Below, one piece after another: positions 8,717 to 17,230 of a DNA stretch of 64,000 bases. The stretch's first letter is position 1, and every line of letters begins with the position of its first letter. The notes beneath the pieces were generated by a model. The model did not search any database. It was not told where the DNA came from and saw only the letters and a program-made list of their open reading frames with translations. This stretch comes from Apibacter muscae. Its GTDB lineage: Bacteria > Bacteroidota > Bacteroidia > Flavobacteriales > Weeksellaceae. The DNA lies in contig NZ_SELG01000032.1 of assembly GCF_007845635.1 (NCBI RefSeq), positions 1-64,000 on the forward strand, written 5' to 3'. The position numbers were made by a program, and so were the translations under genes.

Positions 8717-8799
8717 AATTTATAAATTAAATTTTATTTAACAAATATAATTATAAACTTATGTTATTTAAATAATTTTTGAATTAGCTGAAATATAAA

Positions 8800-9110
8800 A
8801 AGCAAATCAATAAGCCGGATTCTGTCATTTTTTATTTCTAAAAAAGCCTTGTTATTTATCTAGAATAAAGATTACTCTTTATTTCGAACTGCCTACCCCT
8901 CAACAACGGGCGGATCACCCTTAAAAGCTGATATACATAGCATTGCACCTTATAGAGTTTACCTGATTTCACTACAGCCTAACTGTACATTCTTTCTGTT
9001 GCACTTGTCCTCACTTTACAGTGGACGGGCGTTACCCGCTATAATATCCTACGGTGTCCGGACTTTCCTCTTTTACTAATGAGTAAAAGCAACAAGGTTG
9101 ATTTGCTTTT
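8800..9110 (-). ncRNA. rnpB: RNase P RNA
   Basis: The minus strand carries the bacterial RNase P RNA hallmarks: GAGGAAAGTCCGGACACC near the 5' side, the conserved region TGAGGGGTAGGCAGTTCGAA in the middle, and ACAGAATCCGGCTTA near the 3' end. The termini pair as a P1 helix of at least 12 bp (AAAGCAAATCAA with TTGATTTGCTTT), which sets the ends to about 8800 and 9110. It is the catalytic RNA that removes tRNA 5' leaders. Exact ends are estimated from P1 pairing. Confidence 0.95.
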
Positions 9111-9162
9111 TTGCAAAAATACATTATTAGAATTTCTGAATCTAATATTTAATCAAAATAAT

Positions 9163-9170
9163 TACTTTTG
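9163..9170 (+). promoter_or_regulatory. -7 promoter box of truB
   Basis: TACTTTTG matches TAnnTTTG and lies 19 bp before the preferred truB ATG at 9190. Its position supports 9190 over an upstream in-frame ATG at 9079, which would lie inside rnpB on the other strand. Confidence 0.6.
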
Positions 9171-9189
9171 TTTAAATTTTAAAATTTAC

Positions 9190-9885
9190 ATGTACACATT
9201 AGAGCAGCTTCAAGAAGGCATTATATATTTAATTGATAAACCTCTAGATTGGACTTCCTTTGATGTAGTAAATAAAATTAAATGGAGAATTAAAAGACAT
9301 TTTAATGTAAAAAAAATAAAAGTCGGACATGCCGGAACTTTAGACCCTAAAGCTACTGGGTTGTTAATTGTTTGTGTTGGAAAATACACTAAAAAAATAC
9401 AGGAAATACAAAATGCTTCTAAAGTTTACACTGGTACTATTAAATTGGGAGTTCAAACTCCTTCTTATGATTCTGAAACTAATGAAATAAATCCTAAAGA
9501 TTATTCTTATTTAAATAAATTATCTATTAATGATGCTACCAAAAGTTTCATTGGTTTACAAATTAACCAAACCCCACCCTTATATTCTGCTTTAAAAAAA
9601 GAGGGTAAAAGATATTACGAAATAGCTAGAAAGGGAGAATCTATTGATATATCTGCACGGAAGATTAATATATACGATTTTACCATCACAGAGATACAAT
9701 TACCTTTTATAAAATTTAAAGTTCATTGTAGCAAAGGAACTTATATTCGATCGCTAGCTCACGATTTTGGAAACTTATTAGGTTGTGGAGGATATCTTAC
9801 AGAGCTTCATCGTGAGAAAATTGGGGATTTTGATGTTGAAAATGCTAATAATTTAATTTTAGTAAAAGAAGATTATTTCTCATAA
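9190..9885 (+). CDS. truB: tRNA pseudouridine(55) synthase
   Basis: 231 residues. Makes pseudouridine 55 in the T-loop of tRNAs. Motif I GHAGTLDPKATGLL contains the catalytic aspartate (D52). TPPLYSALKKEGKRYYEIARKG and SKGTYIRSLAHDFG are the other conserved blocks. The protein is short because it ends after the catalytic domain, as in many Bacteroidota. The start at MYTLEQLQEGIIYLIDKP is chosen because that opening fits the family and a -7 box precedes it; the open frame extends upstream to 9079, but that part overlaps rnpB. It converges on the DeoR gene with only 2 bp between stops and no terminator. Confidence 0.93.
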   Translation: MYTLEQLQEGIIYLIDKPLDWTSFDVVNKIKWRIKRHFNVKKIKVGHAGTLDPKATGLLIVCVGKYTKKIQEIQNASKVYTGTIKLGVQTPSYDSETNEINPKDYSYLNKLSINDATKSFIGLQINQTPPLYSALKKEGKRYYEIARKGESIDISARKINIYDFTITEIQLPFIKFKVHCSKGTYIRSLAHDFGNLLGCGGYLTELHREKIGDFDVENANNLILVKEDYFS

Positions 9886-9887
9886 AT

Positions 9888-10670
9888 TTACTTAGCTATA
9901 ATTACTTCAATCCCTATATCTTCAAGTCTTTGTAAATCAGTAGTTGAAATACCATCGTCTGTAATTAATACATGAATTTTCTCAAGTTCTACAATTTTCC
10001 CAAATCCACGTTTGCTAATTTTCGTAGAATCAGCTAAAACTATTACTTTTTCAGAGTTTTCAATCATCATTTGATTTAATTTAGCTTCCATAGTACTTGA
10101 TGTTGACAGACCAAAATCAAAATCTACTCCATCTGCTCCTAAAAATAGCTTATTACAAGAATAATTACTAATCATAAGTTCTGCATATGGACCCATTACT
10201 GAGCCAGACTTAGTTCTCACATCACCCCCTAGTTGAATGACATTAAAATTGGGATTTCCGTACAATGATAGAGCTGGCTTTAAAGACGACGTAAGAATCG
10301 TTAGCTTTTCATACTGACTACCTATCACTTGAGCAATCATTTGAGTAGTTGTTCCCGAGGATATAGTGATAAAATCATTTTCTTCAATTAAACTTAATGC
10401 AGCCTTTGCAATCTTCGTTTTTTCTTCCACTTGAAGAGTCTCTTTTTTGTTTATGTTTCTTTCTTGTACAATAAACGACTCTCTAGTAGCGCCTCCATGT
10501 GTTCTATAAAGCTTACCTATTTTTTCAAGATGAGTTAAATCTTTTCGTATGGTTACAGCAGAAACATTTAATTTTCTACATAAATCTGCTACAGAAACAT
10601 AATTGTTGTATTTTAACTCATCTAATATTTCTTGCTGTCTGATATTATTAATATTATTAGGGCTTCTCAT
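9888..10670 (-). CDS. DeoR-family transcriptional regulator
   Basis: 260 residues from ATG at 10668-10670; a TTG at 10716-10718 would add 16. N-terminal winged HTH: RQQEILDELKYNNYVSVADL then KLNVSAVTIRKDLTHLEKIGKLYRTHGGA. C-terminal DeoR sugar-phosphate-binding domain: ISSGTTTQMIAQ, LGGDVRTKSGSVMGP, LFLGADGVDFDFGLSTSS, VLADSTKI. The family usually represses a nearby sugar operon and is released by a phosphorylated intermediate. It is divergent from the polyol cluster starting at 11057 and shares its 386-bp promoter region, so it is the likely regulator of that cluster. The inducer is not readable from sequence. Confidence 0.9.
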   Translation of the reverse strand: MRSPNNINNIRQQEILDELKYNNYVSVADLCRKLNVSAVTIRKDLTHLEKIGKLYRTHGGATRESFIVQERNINKKETLQVEEKTKIAKAALSLIEENDFITISSGTTTQMIAQVIGSQYEKLTILTSSLKPALSLYGNPNFNVIQLGGDVRTKSGSVMGPYAELMISNYSCNKLFLGADGVDFDFGLSTSSTMEAKLNQMMIENSEKVIVLADSTKISKRGFGKIVELEKIHVLITDDGISTTDLQRLEDIGIEVIIAK

Positions 10671-10794
10671 ATATTCATCAAGTATAATTAATTTTCTAAT
10701 AATTTTTTTATTTTTCAATTAATAAGAAATAAAATCTAAATTATTACTATGCAAAAATAGTAATTTTTATATAAAATGAAAGTTTAGTGCTAAT

Positions 10795-10850
10795 ATTTGA
10801 GCAAATTTAGGTGAAATAATTTTCGTTATTGAAATCTTAAACGCTCAAAT
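10795..10850. promoter_or_regulatory. Candidate operator region for the DeoR-type regulator
   Basis: An exact 8-bp inverted repeat, ATTTGAGC (10795-10802) and GCTCAAAT (10843-10850), encloses a second pattern, GAAATAATTTTC overlapping TTTCGTTATTGAAA (10813-10834). TTTCG-type half-sites are common in DeoR-family operators, and another TTTCGATTT lies inside the cluster promoter at about 10964-10973. The remaining DNA between the divergent genes is AT-rich without an open frame. Assignment to this regulator is inference. Confidence 0.4.
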
Positions 10851-10956
10851 CTATTTTACTATATGTAGTTAAATGCTAATAAATGATTAAAAATAAGAAT
10901 CCTAACTAGCTACAAACAAAATTTACTGCATGCATAAAAAAAATTGCGTTTTATTA

Positions 10957-10987
10957 TTGTTTTGTTTCGATTTAGTAAATATATTTG
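10957..10987 (+). promoter_or_regulatory. Promoter of the polyol cluster
   Basis: TTG at 10957-10959, a 20-bp spacer, then TATATTTG at 10980-10987 match the Flavobacteriia -33/-7 consensus (TTG-N17-23-TAnnTTTG). The start codon of the channel gene is 69 bp downstream. A TTTCG motif in the spacer could be a repressor half-site. Confidence 0.6.
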
Positions 10988-11056
10988 CTATACTTAGATT
11001 ATTAAAAATAACATCAACTAAAACTCAAAATTATTAACTAAAACCAATACAAAATT

Positions 11057-11860
11057 ATGGACTCAGTACTAACAACTAAATTTATAGGAGAACTATTAGG
11101 TTCTTTCACACTAATCGCATTAGGATGTGGTATAAATATGAATTTGACATTAAAGAAATCTTATGGTGAAGGAAACACATCCTCGGTAACAGGACCTCTA
11201 GCTTGGGGTTTTGCAGTTGCGATGGCTGTAATTGTATCCTCTCCTTTTGATACCGGTGGACATTTCAATCCCGCTGTAACTATTGGTCAATGGGCTGCGG
11301 GCGTTTTCCCTAAAGAATGGATATTAACCTACCTCACCGCTCAATTTATTGGATGTTTTCTGGGAGCATTGGCTGTATCCTTTATTTATAAAGGACACCT
11401 AGATCAAACTGCTAGTGAGCCAGCAAAATTATTAGGTGTTTACGCAACTAATGCATCTATTAGAGAAAATAAAATCCAAAATTTTTCATCCGAACTTTTA
11501 GCTACTTTTTTCCTTATATTAATAGGTTTATGTATGGGAGCAAATCATGCAGGAGTAATTATCGAAAATTCCACTGGAATCCCTCAATTCACACATTCTG
11601 TAGTTGGGTTTGGTTCGTTAGGAGCAATCCCTGCCGGATTTATGATTTTTGCTATAGGAATGGCTTTCGGTGGTATAACCGGATGGTCTTTAAATCCTGC
11701 AAGAGATTTAATGCCGCGTTTAGTTCATCAAATTCTACCTTTAAAAGGTAAAGGAGATAGTGATTGGGGATATGGAATTGTATATGCATCTATAGCACCT
11801 ATGATTGGCTGTTTATTAGCTGCAGGAATATATTTAATTATAAAACCATATTTTGGTTAA
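11057..11860 (+). CDS. MIP-family channel, aquaglyceroporin type (GlpF-like)
   Basis: 267 residues with six membrane helices and two half-helices. The two NPA boxes are HFNPAVT (N71) and SLNPARDL (N213). The Asp after NPAR (D217) is typical of glycerol/polyol facilitators rather than strict water channels. It would let small neutral polyols diffuse in, to be trapped by phosphorylation. It is the first gene of the cluster, directly behind the predicted promoter, and no ABC, PTS or symporter gene is present in the cluster. That makes an uncharged polyol the likely substrate; whether glycerol, a tetritol or a pentitol cannot be told from sequence. Confidence 0.92.
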   Translation: MDSVLTTKFIGELLGSFTLIALGCGINMNLTLKKSYGEGNTSSVTGPLAWGFAVAMAVIVSSPFDTGGHFNPAVTIGQWAAGVFPKEWILTYLTAQFIGCFLGALAVSFIYKGHLDQTASEPAKLLGVYATNASIRENKIQNFSSELLATFFLILIGLCMGANHAGVIIENSTGIPQFTHSVVGFGSLGAIPAGFMIFAIGMAFGGITGWSLNPARDLMPRLVHQILPLKGKGDSDWGYGIVYASIAPMIGCLLAAGIYLIIKPYFG

Positions 11861-11888
11861 AATAAATACAACCTTTAAAAATAATAAA

Positions 11889-12539
11889 ATGAAATTTTTT
11901 ATCGACACCGCTGATCTAGATCAGATTAAAAAAGCACAAGATTTAGGAGTTCTTGATGGAGTAACTACCAATCCTTCTATAATGGCAAAAGTTGGAATTA
12001 CTGGCAAGGATCAGATTCATGCACATTATAAAGCAATTTGTGATATAGTTGATGGAGATGTTAGTGCAGAAGTACTCTCTGTTGATTATGACGGAATTAT
12101 TAAAGAAGGAGAAGAACTTGCAAAAATAGATAATCAGATTACGGTAAAAGTCCCTATGATTTATGATGGAGTAAAAGCAATTAAATACTTATCTAGCAAA
12201 GGAATCAAAACCAACTGTACATTAGTTTTTTCTCCTGGTCAAGCACTTCTTGCAGCTAAAGCTGGAGCAACCTATGTATCTCCATTTCTTGGTAGACTGG
12301 ATGACATTTCTACAGAGGGATTAAATTTAATTGAAGATATCCGAACCATCTATGACAACTATGGATATACTACTGAAATTTTAGCTGCCTCTATAAGATC
12401 TCCTATGCATATTATTAATTGTGCTAAAATTGGAGCAGATGTAATTACTTCTCCTTTAGCCTCTATTATTAATTTATTAAAACATCCTCTAACTGATAGT
12501 GGTTTAGCTCAATTTATTGAGGATGCTAAAAAATTATAA
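11889..12539 (+). CDS. Small transaldolase / fructose-6-phosphate aldolase-like protein
   Basis: 216 residues, the size of the FSA/TalC-type subfamily rather than the 315-residue TalB type. [24 protein letters not shown] and the Schiff-base lysine in ITVKVPM (K87) are clear, as is the [13 protein letters not shown]-like segment [19 protein letters not shown]. The start at 11889 is chosen because MKFFIDTA is the family N-terminus; an in-frame extension to 11853 would overlap the channel gene. It would move a dihydroxyacetone unit between sugar phosphates, linking xylulose-5-phosphate use to glycolysis. A hairpin follows (12550-12587). Confidence 0.92.
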   Translation: MKFFIDTADLDQIKKAQDLGVLDGVTTNPSIMAKVGITGKDQIHAHYKAICDIVDGDVSAEVLSVDYDGIIKEGEELAKIDNQITVKVPMIYDGVKAIKYLSSKGIKTNCTLVFSPGQALLAAKAGATYVSPFLGRLDDISTEGLNLIEDIRTIYDNYGYTTEILAASIRSPMHIINCAKIGADVITSPLASIINLLKHPLTDSGLAQFIEDAKKL

Positions 12540-12549
12540 ATTGTAATAA

Positions 12550-12591
12550 CTGAAAATTGCTCTAAAATTACATAGGGCAATTTTCGGTTTT
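12550..12591 (+). terminator. Hairpin between transaldolase and the first araM-like gene
   Basis: CTGAAAATTGC (12550-12560) pairs with GCAATTTTCGG (12577-12587), extended inward by a few more pairs, and is followed by TTTTAAATT. It is a strong stem with a weak T-tract, so it is probably a partial terminator that lowers expression of the enzymes relative to the channel and transaldolase, or an RNA-processing barrier. Confidence 0.55.
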
Positions 12592-12625
12592 AAATTCATT
12601 TTGATTAATTATAAATTGAAAAAAC

Positions 12626-14041
12626 ATGTCTAAAGAAAGTATAGCTTCTGCTCTTAAACAAGCTACCGAAACCAAATTCTTAGAAATAGAATCTGGAATA
12701 CTAAATCAAGTTCCTAAAATTTTTTCAGAACAATTCCCTGGTAAAAAAGGAATTATTATTGCTGATCCTAACACCTACCGGGTTGCTGGAGAAGAAATAC
12801 ATGAAGAACTAAAAAAAGCAGGATTAGAAGGTGAAAGCCCTTATATCTTAGATGATCCTAATTTATATGCAGATTATATTTTTGTAGAAAAAATAAGAGA
12901 TTATTTAAAAGATAAGGATGTAACCCCTATTGCTGTTGGTTCAGGAGTTATCAATGATCTTGTAAAAAGAGCAAGTTCTGAATTAAAAAGAAAATATATG
13001 TGTGTTGCTACCGCAGCTTCAATGGATGGATATTCATCAGCCGGTGCTTCAATAACTAATAAAGGAGCTAAAATCACACACGCATGTGAAGCTCCACAAG
13101 TTTTAGTAGCAGATATAGATATTATTGCTGCAGCCCCACCATTAATGACAGCATCTGGTTACGCTGATTTATATGCAAAAGTTGTATCAGGCGCAGATTG
13201 GTTAATTGCTGCAGAATTGTACGATGAAAAAAATCCTAAAAAAGGTATTGAACCCTTAACTAGCGCTTGGCATACCGTTCAAGATGGATTGGCAGAATCA
13301 TTATCCGATCCAGAAGGTGCAAAAAATGGAAATGCCAAAGCCATTGAATTATTAACAGAAGGTTTAATGTTGGGGGGATTCGCAATGCAATCCATGGAAT
13401 CTTGGGGAGCAGGGGTAAGTCGACCAGCTTCAGGTGCAGAACACCAATTCAGTCATCTTTGGGATATGGAACATCATACTTTCCAAGGAGAGATGGCTAA
13501 AAGATTCGGTTTATATCCTAATCAAGATGAACAGGCACCTTCTCATGGATTTAAAGTTGGCATTGGTACTTTAGCTATTACAGCTTTATATGAAGTTTTA
13601 TTAAAAACTCCAATTGAAAATTTGGACATTGAAGCTGCTGTTGAAAAATGGCCTACATTAGAAGATCAGCTAAGTGAAATTAATGAAATGTTTGGAGGAA
13701 CAGAAATTTTACCTTTTGCAATCAACCAAACTACCGATAAATATGTTACGAAAGAAGAGCTTAGGGAACAATTAACTAAAATTAAGAATAACTGGCCTTC
13801 ATTAAAAGAGAAAATTCAAAAACAAATTATTCCTTTTAACGAAACAAAAAGACGTTTGTCTGCAGTTGGAGCTCCCGTAGAACCTGAAGAAATTGGTATT
13901 ACCAGGGATAGATTGAAAAAAAGTTTTTACAGAGCACATAAAATTAGAAGTAGATATACCATTCTAGACTTTGCTTATAGGGCTGGATATCTTGATCAAT
14001 GGGTGGATGAACTCTTTAATTCTGGCGTTTTAAAAGGATAA
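12626..14041 (+). CDS. AraM-like sn-glycerol-1-phosphate dehydrogenase family protein, copy 1
   Basis: 471 residues of the iron-containing alcohol dehydrogenase superfamily, closest to AraM/EgsA. Known members reduce dihydroxyacetone phosphate to sn-glycerol 1-phosphate with NAD(P)H. Nucleotide site GSGVINDL (105-112) and ATAASMDGYSS (128-138); likely metal ligands D181 (ASGYADLYAK), H273 (SGAEHQFSHLWDMEHH) and H307 (PSHGFKVG). About 70 C-terminal residues extend beyond the roughly 400 of Bacillus AraM. Its place among pentose kinases and AraD suggests that it oxidises a polyol phosphate at C2, a reaction analogous to glycerol phosphate to DHAP; that is inference. A tandem paralogue follows. 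Confidence 0.85.
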   Translation: MSKESIASALKQATETKFLEIESGILNQVPKIFSEQFPGKKGIIIADPNTYRVAGEEIHEELKKAGLEGESPYILDDPNLYADYIFVEKIRDYLKDKDVTPIAVGSGVINDLVKRASSELKRKYMCVATAASMDGYSSAGASITNKGAKITHACEAPQVLVADIDIIAAAPPLMTASGYADLYAKVVSGADWLIAAELYDEKNPKKGIEPLTSAWHTVQDGLAESLSDPEGAKNGNAKAIELLTEGLMLGGFAMQSMESWGAGVSRPASGAEHQFSHLWDMEHHTFQGEMAKRFGLYPNQDEQAPSHGFKVGIGTLAITALYEVLLKTPIENLDIEAAVEKWPTLEDQLSEINEMFGGTEILPFAINQTTDKYVTKEELREQLTKIKNNWPSLKEKIQKQIIPFNETKRRLSAVGAPVEPEEIGITRDRLKKSFYRAHKIRSRYTILDFAYRAGYLDQWVDELFNSGVLKG

Positions 14042-14108
14042 TAAATCTAAAATTTCAGTACATATTAAAAAGATTATGTACTGAAATTTACTTAAAAACC
14101 ACAAAAAT

Positions 14109-15524
14109 ATGAACTCTCAAAATAGAATTGACAAAGCTTTATCCAAAGCTACCGAAACTAAATTTTTACTTATTGAAGCAGGAGCAATAAATAAAGTTGC
14201 AGAAATATTTAAAATACAATTTCCTGATAAAAAAGCTATTATAATAGCTGATCCTACAACTTATGCTATTGCAGGTGAAAAAATTACCAAAGATTTAGAA
14301 AAAGAAAATTTATTAGGGGAAAATACCTATATATTGAAAGATCCTAATCTTTTTGGTGATTATGTATATGTTGAAGAGCTAAGAGAGCATTTGAAAGGTA
14401 AAGGTTTAATAATAGTTGCGGTTGGATCTGGCGTTATCAACGATATATGCAAGAGAGCAGCTTCTGAATTAGAGACCCCATACATGGTAGTAGCTACTGC
14501 TGCTTCTATGGATGGATATTCTTCTTCAGGCGCAGCTTTAACAAATAAGGGTTCTAAAACCACTCATCCATGTGAAGCTCCACAAGTAATTGTTGCAGAT
14601 TTAAACATAATATCTAAAGCACCGAGTTTAATGACTGCATCTGGATACGTAGATCTATATGCTAAAGTACCTGCAGGTGCAGATTGGATTCTCGCCTCCG
14701 AATTGTATGATAAGAATAACCCTTTAGAAGGAATAGAGCCTATAACTGAGGCATGGCATACCGTACAAGACGGTTTAGCCGAAGCCTTGGCTGATCCAGA
14801 AGGAGCTAAACGAGGAGAACATAAAGCTATACAATTATTAGTAGAGGGGCTTATGCTAGGTGGATTTGCAATGCAAGAAATGAAAGAATGGGGATTAGGA
14901 GTTAGCCGACCAGCCTCAGGGGCTGAACATTTATTCAGCCATATTTGGGAAATGGAGCATCATACATTTCAAGGAGAAATGGCAAAAAAATTTGGAATTT
15001 ATCCCCACAAAGATAATCAATCTCCCTCTCACGGTTTTAAAGTTGGCATAGGTATATTAGCAACTCTTGCCTTTTACGAATTATTATTTCAAACACCTGT
15101 TGAAAATCTGGACATAGAAAAGGCTGTAGAAAATTGGCCAAGTTTAGAACAACAAAATCTAGAAATTGAAAAATTATTTAAAGGTTCAGATATCTTACCT
15201 ACCGCACTTAAACAAACTAAAAGTAAGTATGTTAGTAAAGAGATTTTAAGAGAACAACTTACTAAGATTAAAAATAATTGGCCTAAAATTAAAGAAAGAT
15301 TACAAAATCAACTAATCTCTTTTGAGGAAACTGTTGAAAGATTTAAGCAAGTAGGTGCACCTACGAAACCTGAAGAAATCGGACTAACGAAAGAAGACCT
15401 AAAGTTATGTTTCTATAAAGCGCATAAATTAAGAGCACGATATACAATTCTTGATTTTGCTTATAGAGCGGGGTATTTTGAAGACTGGGTAGAACATTTA
15501 TTCACCAAAGGAATTTTTAAATAA
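14109..15524 (+). CDS. AraM-like sn-glycerol-1-phosphate dehydrogenase family protein, copy 2
   Basis: 471 residues, colinear with copy 1 along its whole length and clearly a tandem duplicate. It keeps GSGVINDICKRA, ATAASMDGYSS, the metal-site Asp (ASGYVDLYAK) and the histidines in SGAEHLFSHIWEMEHH and PSHGFKVG, so both copies look active. Differences lie around the active site (YAD to YVD, VVSGADW to VPAGADW, SITNKGAKITHAC to ALTNKGSKTTHPC), consistent with a changed substrate or stereochemical preference. The gap to copy 1 is 67 bp and to the next kinase 15 bp. Reaction as for copy 1, and equally unproven. Confidence 0.85.
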   Translation: MNSQNRIDKALSKATETKFLLIEAGAINKVAEIFKIQFPDKKAIIIADPTTYAIAGEKITKDLEKENLLGENTYILKDPNLFGDYVYVEELREHLKGKGLIIVAVGSGVINDICKRAASELETPYMVVATAASMDGYSSSGAALTNKGSKTTHPCEAPQVIVADLNIISKAPSLMTASGYVDLYAKVPAGADWILASELYDKNNPLEGIEPITEAWHTVQDGLAEALADPEGAKRGEHKAIQLLVEGLMLGGFAMQEMKEWGLGVSRPASGAEHLFSHIWEMEHHTFQGEMAKKFGIYPHKDNQSPSHGFKVGIGILATLAFYELLFQTPVENLDIEKAVENWPSLEQQNLEIEKLFKGSDILPTALKQTKSKYVSKEILREQLTKIKNNWPKIKERLQNQLISFEETVERFKQVGAPTKPEEIGLTKEDLKLCFYKAHKLRARYTILDFAYRAGYFEDWVEHLFTKGIFK

Positions 15525-15539
15525 TTTAACAATGCTCAC

Positions 15540-17219
15540 ATGGGAAAAGACCAATACATTGTAGGTATAGACTTTGGAACCTTATCGGTTAGAAGTAGTG
15601 TTATAAGAGTTAGAGACGGATTTGAACGTGGTACAGCAGTTTCTGAATATAAACATCAGGTGATGGATCAAAATCTAACGGCCAGTGAAAATGAGCCACT
15701 TCCCCCTGATTTTGCACTTCAAAATCCCACCGATTATATTGAATCATTAATTGAATCTGTAAATCAAGCAGTCAAAGACTCTGGTGTTGTAGTAAAACAT
15801 ATCATTGGTATAGGAGTTGACTTCACCTCACCTACTGTATTGGCAACAAATTCCATGGGAGTACCTCTATGCAATTTTCCCGAATTCAAAAATCGGCCCC
15901 ACGCTTATGCTAAGCTATGGAAACATCATGCAGCAGATGACCAAGCTAAACGTTTATTAAAAGAAGCACAAGATAGAAAAGAAGATTGGTTAAGTTTTTA
16001 TGGAGGAGGATTATCTGCGGAAAATACTGTTTGTAAAATAATGGAAACTTATGAAAAAGATAGAGAACTATATGATCAAGCAACCAATTTTGTAAATGCT
16101 GTTGATTGGATTGTATGGCAACTCACAGACCAACTAATATTTTCATCTGCAGACACAGGTTTTAAAAAAAATTATCAAAACGGTAAATATCCAAGTTATG
16201 ATTATTTAGAATCCGTATCAAAGGGGTTTGGAAATATGTATAAAGAAAAGATGAATGCTCCTATACAAGCCATAGGCACAGAAGCTGGAAAACTAAGTAA
16301 GGTAATGGCAGAAAAGCTAGGTTTATATCCTGAAATTTCTGTTGCCGTTGGTCTAAATGACGGACATGTAACCCCTGCTGCTGTAAAAGCGGTAAGACCT
16401 GGTATACTTTCGGCTATTCTAGGAACCTCTGGTTGTTACTTTATAAATTCAGAAAAGTTTAAAGAAGTTCCAGGAATGTTAGGAATTGTTTATGAAGGTG
16501 TAGTAGAGAACTTGTGGTGTTTTGAAGCTGGACAAACCTCTTTCGGCGATACTTTTGCTTGGTTTACGAAAAATTTTGTTCCCTCAGAATATCAAGAAGA
16601 AGCCAAAAAGCTGAATTTAAATCTTCATGAATATTTAACTCGTAAATGTTCAACTCAAAAAATAGGACAACATGGGCTTATAGCTTTGGATTGGAATAAT
16701 GGTAATAGATCTATTTTATGCGATGCTTCCTTATCAGGTTTACTTATTGGTTACACTTTAACAACCAAACCGGAAGATATCTATCGTGCTTTAATGGAAG
16801 CCTGTGCATTTGGTGCAAGAAAAATTATTGAAACCATGAATCAATATGAACTTGAAATTAATGAAATTGTTGTTGCTGGAGGTATGCTGAAAAATAAATT
16901 TTTTATGCAAATGTTAAGTGATATCACCAGGCTGCCAATATCCATAACAAAATCTAATGCCATAGGAGCTCTTGGTTCTGCTATATATGGCGCTGTTGCC
17001 GCTGGCTGCTATCCAAATATCACAACTGCTTCTGATGCCATGGGAAATAAAGTTCCTAATGTTTTTAAGCCCAATGAAGAAAAAGCTGCTGCTTATGATT
17101 TATTGTATGAACAATACACTGCATTATATACTTTGTTTGGTGAGAAACAGCCCGAAATTATGCATCAATTAAAGAAAATACAAAAAAACTCTACTTTAAC
17201 AATAAATAATAAAAATTAG
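15540..17219 (+). CDS. FGGY-family carbohydrate kinase (ribulokinase-like, divergent)
   Basis: 559 residues with two FGGY actin-fold domains. N-terminal phosphate loop VGIDFGTLSVRSSVIRV, GVDFTSPTVLA, the catalytic-base segment VGLNDGHVTPAAVKA, GTSGCYF, EAGQTSFGD and the adenine-side glycine motif EIVVAGGMLKNKFFMQ. Length and layout match ribulokinases better than glycerol or xylulose kinases (about 500 residues), but it lacks the AraB phrases that the other two kinases carry (RWKKGMYCDP, RQHPLDYIE is only partly kept). It could phosphorylate a ketopentose or a pentitol. It sits between the AraM-like pair and the AraL-like phosphatase, 11 bp ahead of the latter. Confidence 0.88.
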   Translation: MGKDQYIVGIDFGTLSVRSSVIRVRDGFERGTAVSEYKHQVMDQNLTASENEPLPPDFALQNPTDYIESLIESVNQAVKDSGVVVKHIIGIGVDFTSPTVLATNSMGVPLCNFPEFKNRPHAYAKLWKHHAADDQAKRLLKEAQDRKEDWLSFYGGGLSAENTVCKIMETYEKDRELYDQATNFVNAVDWIVWQLTDQLIFSSADTGFKKNYQNGKYPSYDYLESVSKGFGNMYKEKMNAPIQAIGTEAGKLSKVMAEKLGLYPEISVAVGLNDGHVTPAAVKAVRPGILSAILGTSGCYFINSEKFKEVPGMLGIVYEGVVENLWCFEAGQTSFGDTFAWFTKNFVPSEYQEEAKKLNLNLHEYLTRKCSTQKIGQHGLIALDWNNGNRSILCDASLSGLLIGYTLTTKPEDIYRALMEACAFGARKIIETMNQYELEINEIVVAGGMLKNKFFMQMLSDITRLPISITKSNAIGALGSAIYGAVAAGCYPNITTASDAMGNKVPNVFKPNEEKAAAYDLLYEQYTALYTLFGEKQPEIMHQLKKIQKNSTLTINNKN

Positions 17220-17230
17220 ATTTATAGAAC

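Noticed and set aside
9079-9189. In-frame N-terminal extension of truB
   Set aside because: It would overlap rnpB on the opposite strand, has no TruB similarity, and a -7 box lies between it and the ATG at 9190.
11853-11888. Transaldolase start at 11853
   Set aside because: It overlaps the channel gene, and the family N-terminus MKFFIDTA begins at 11889.
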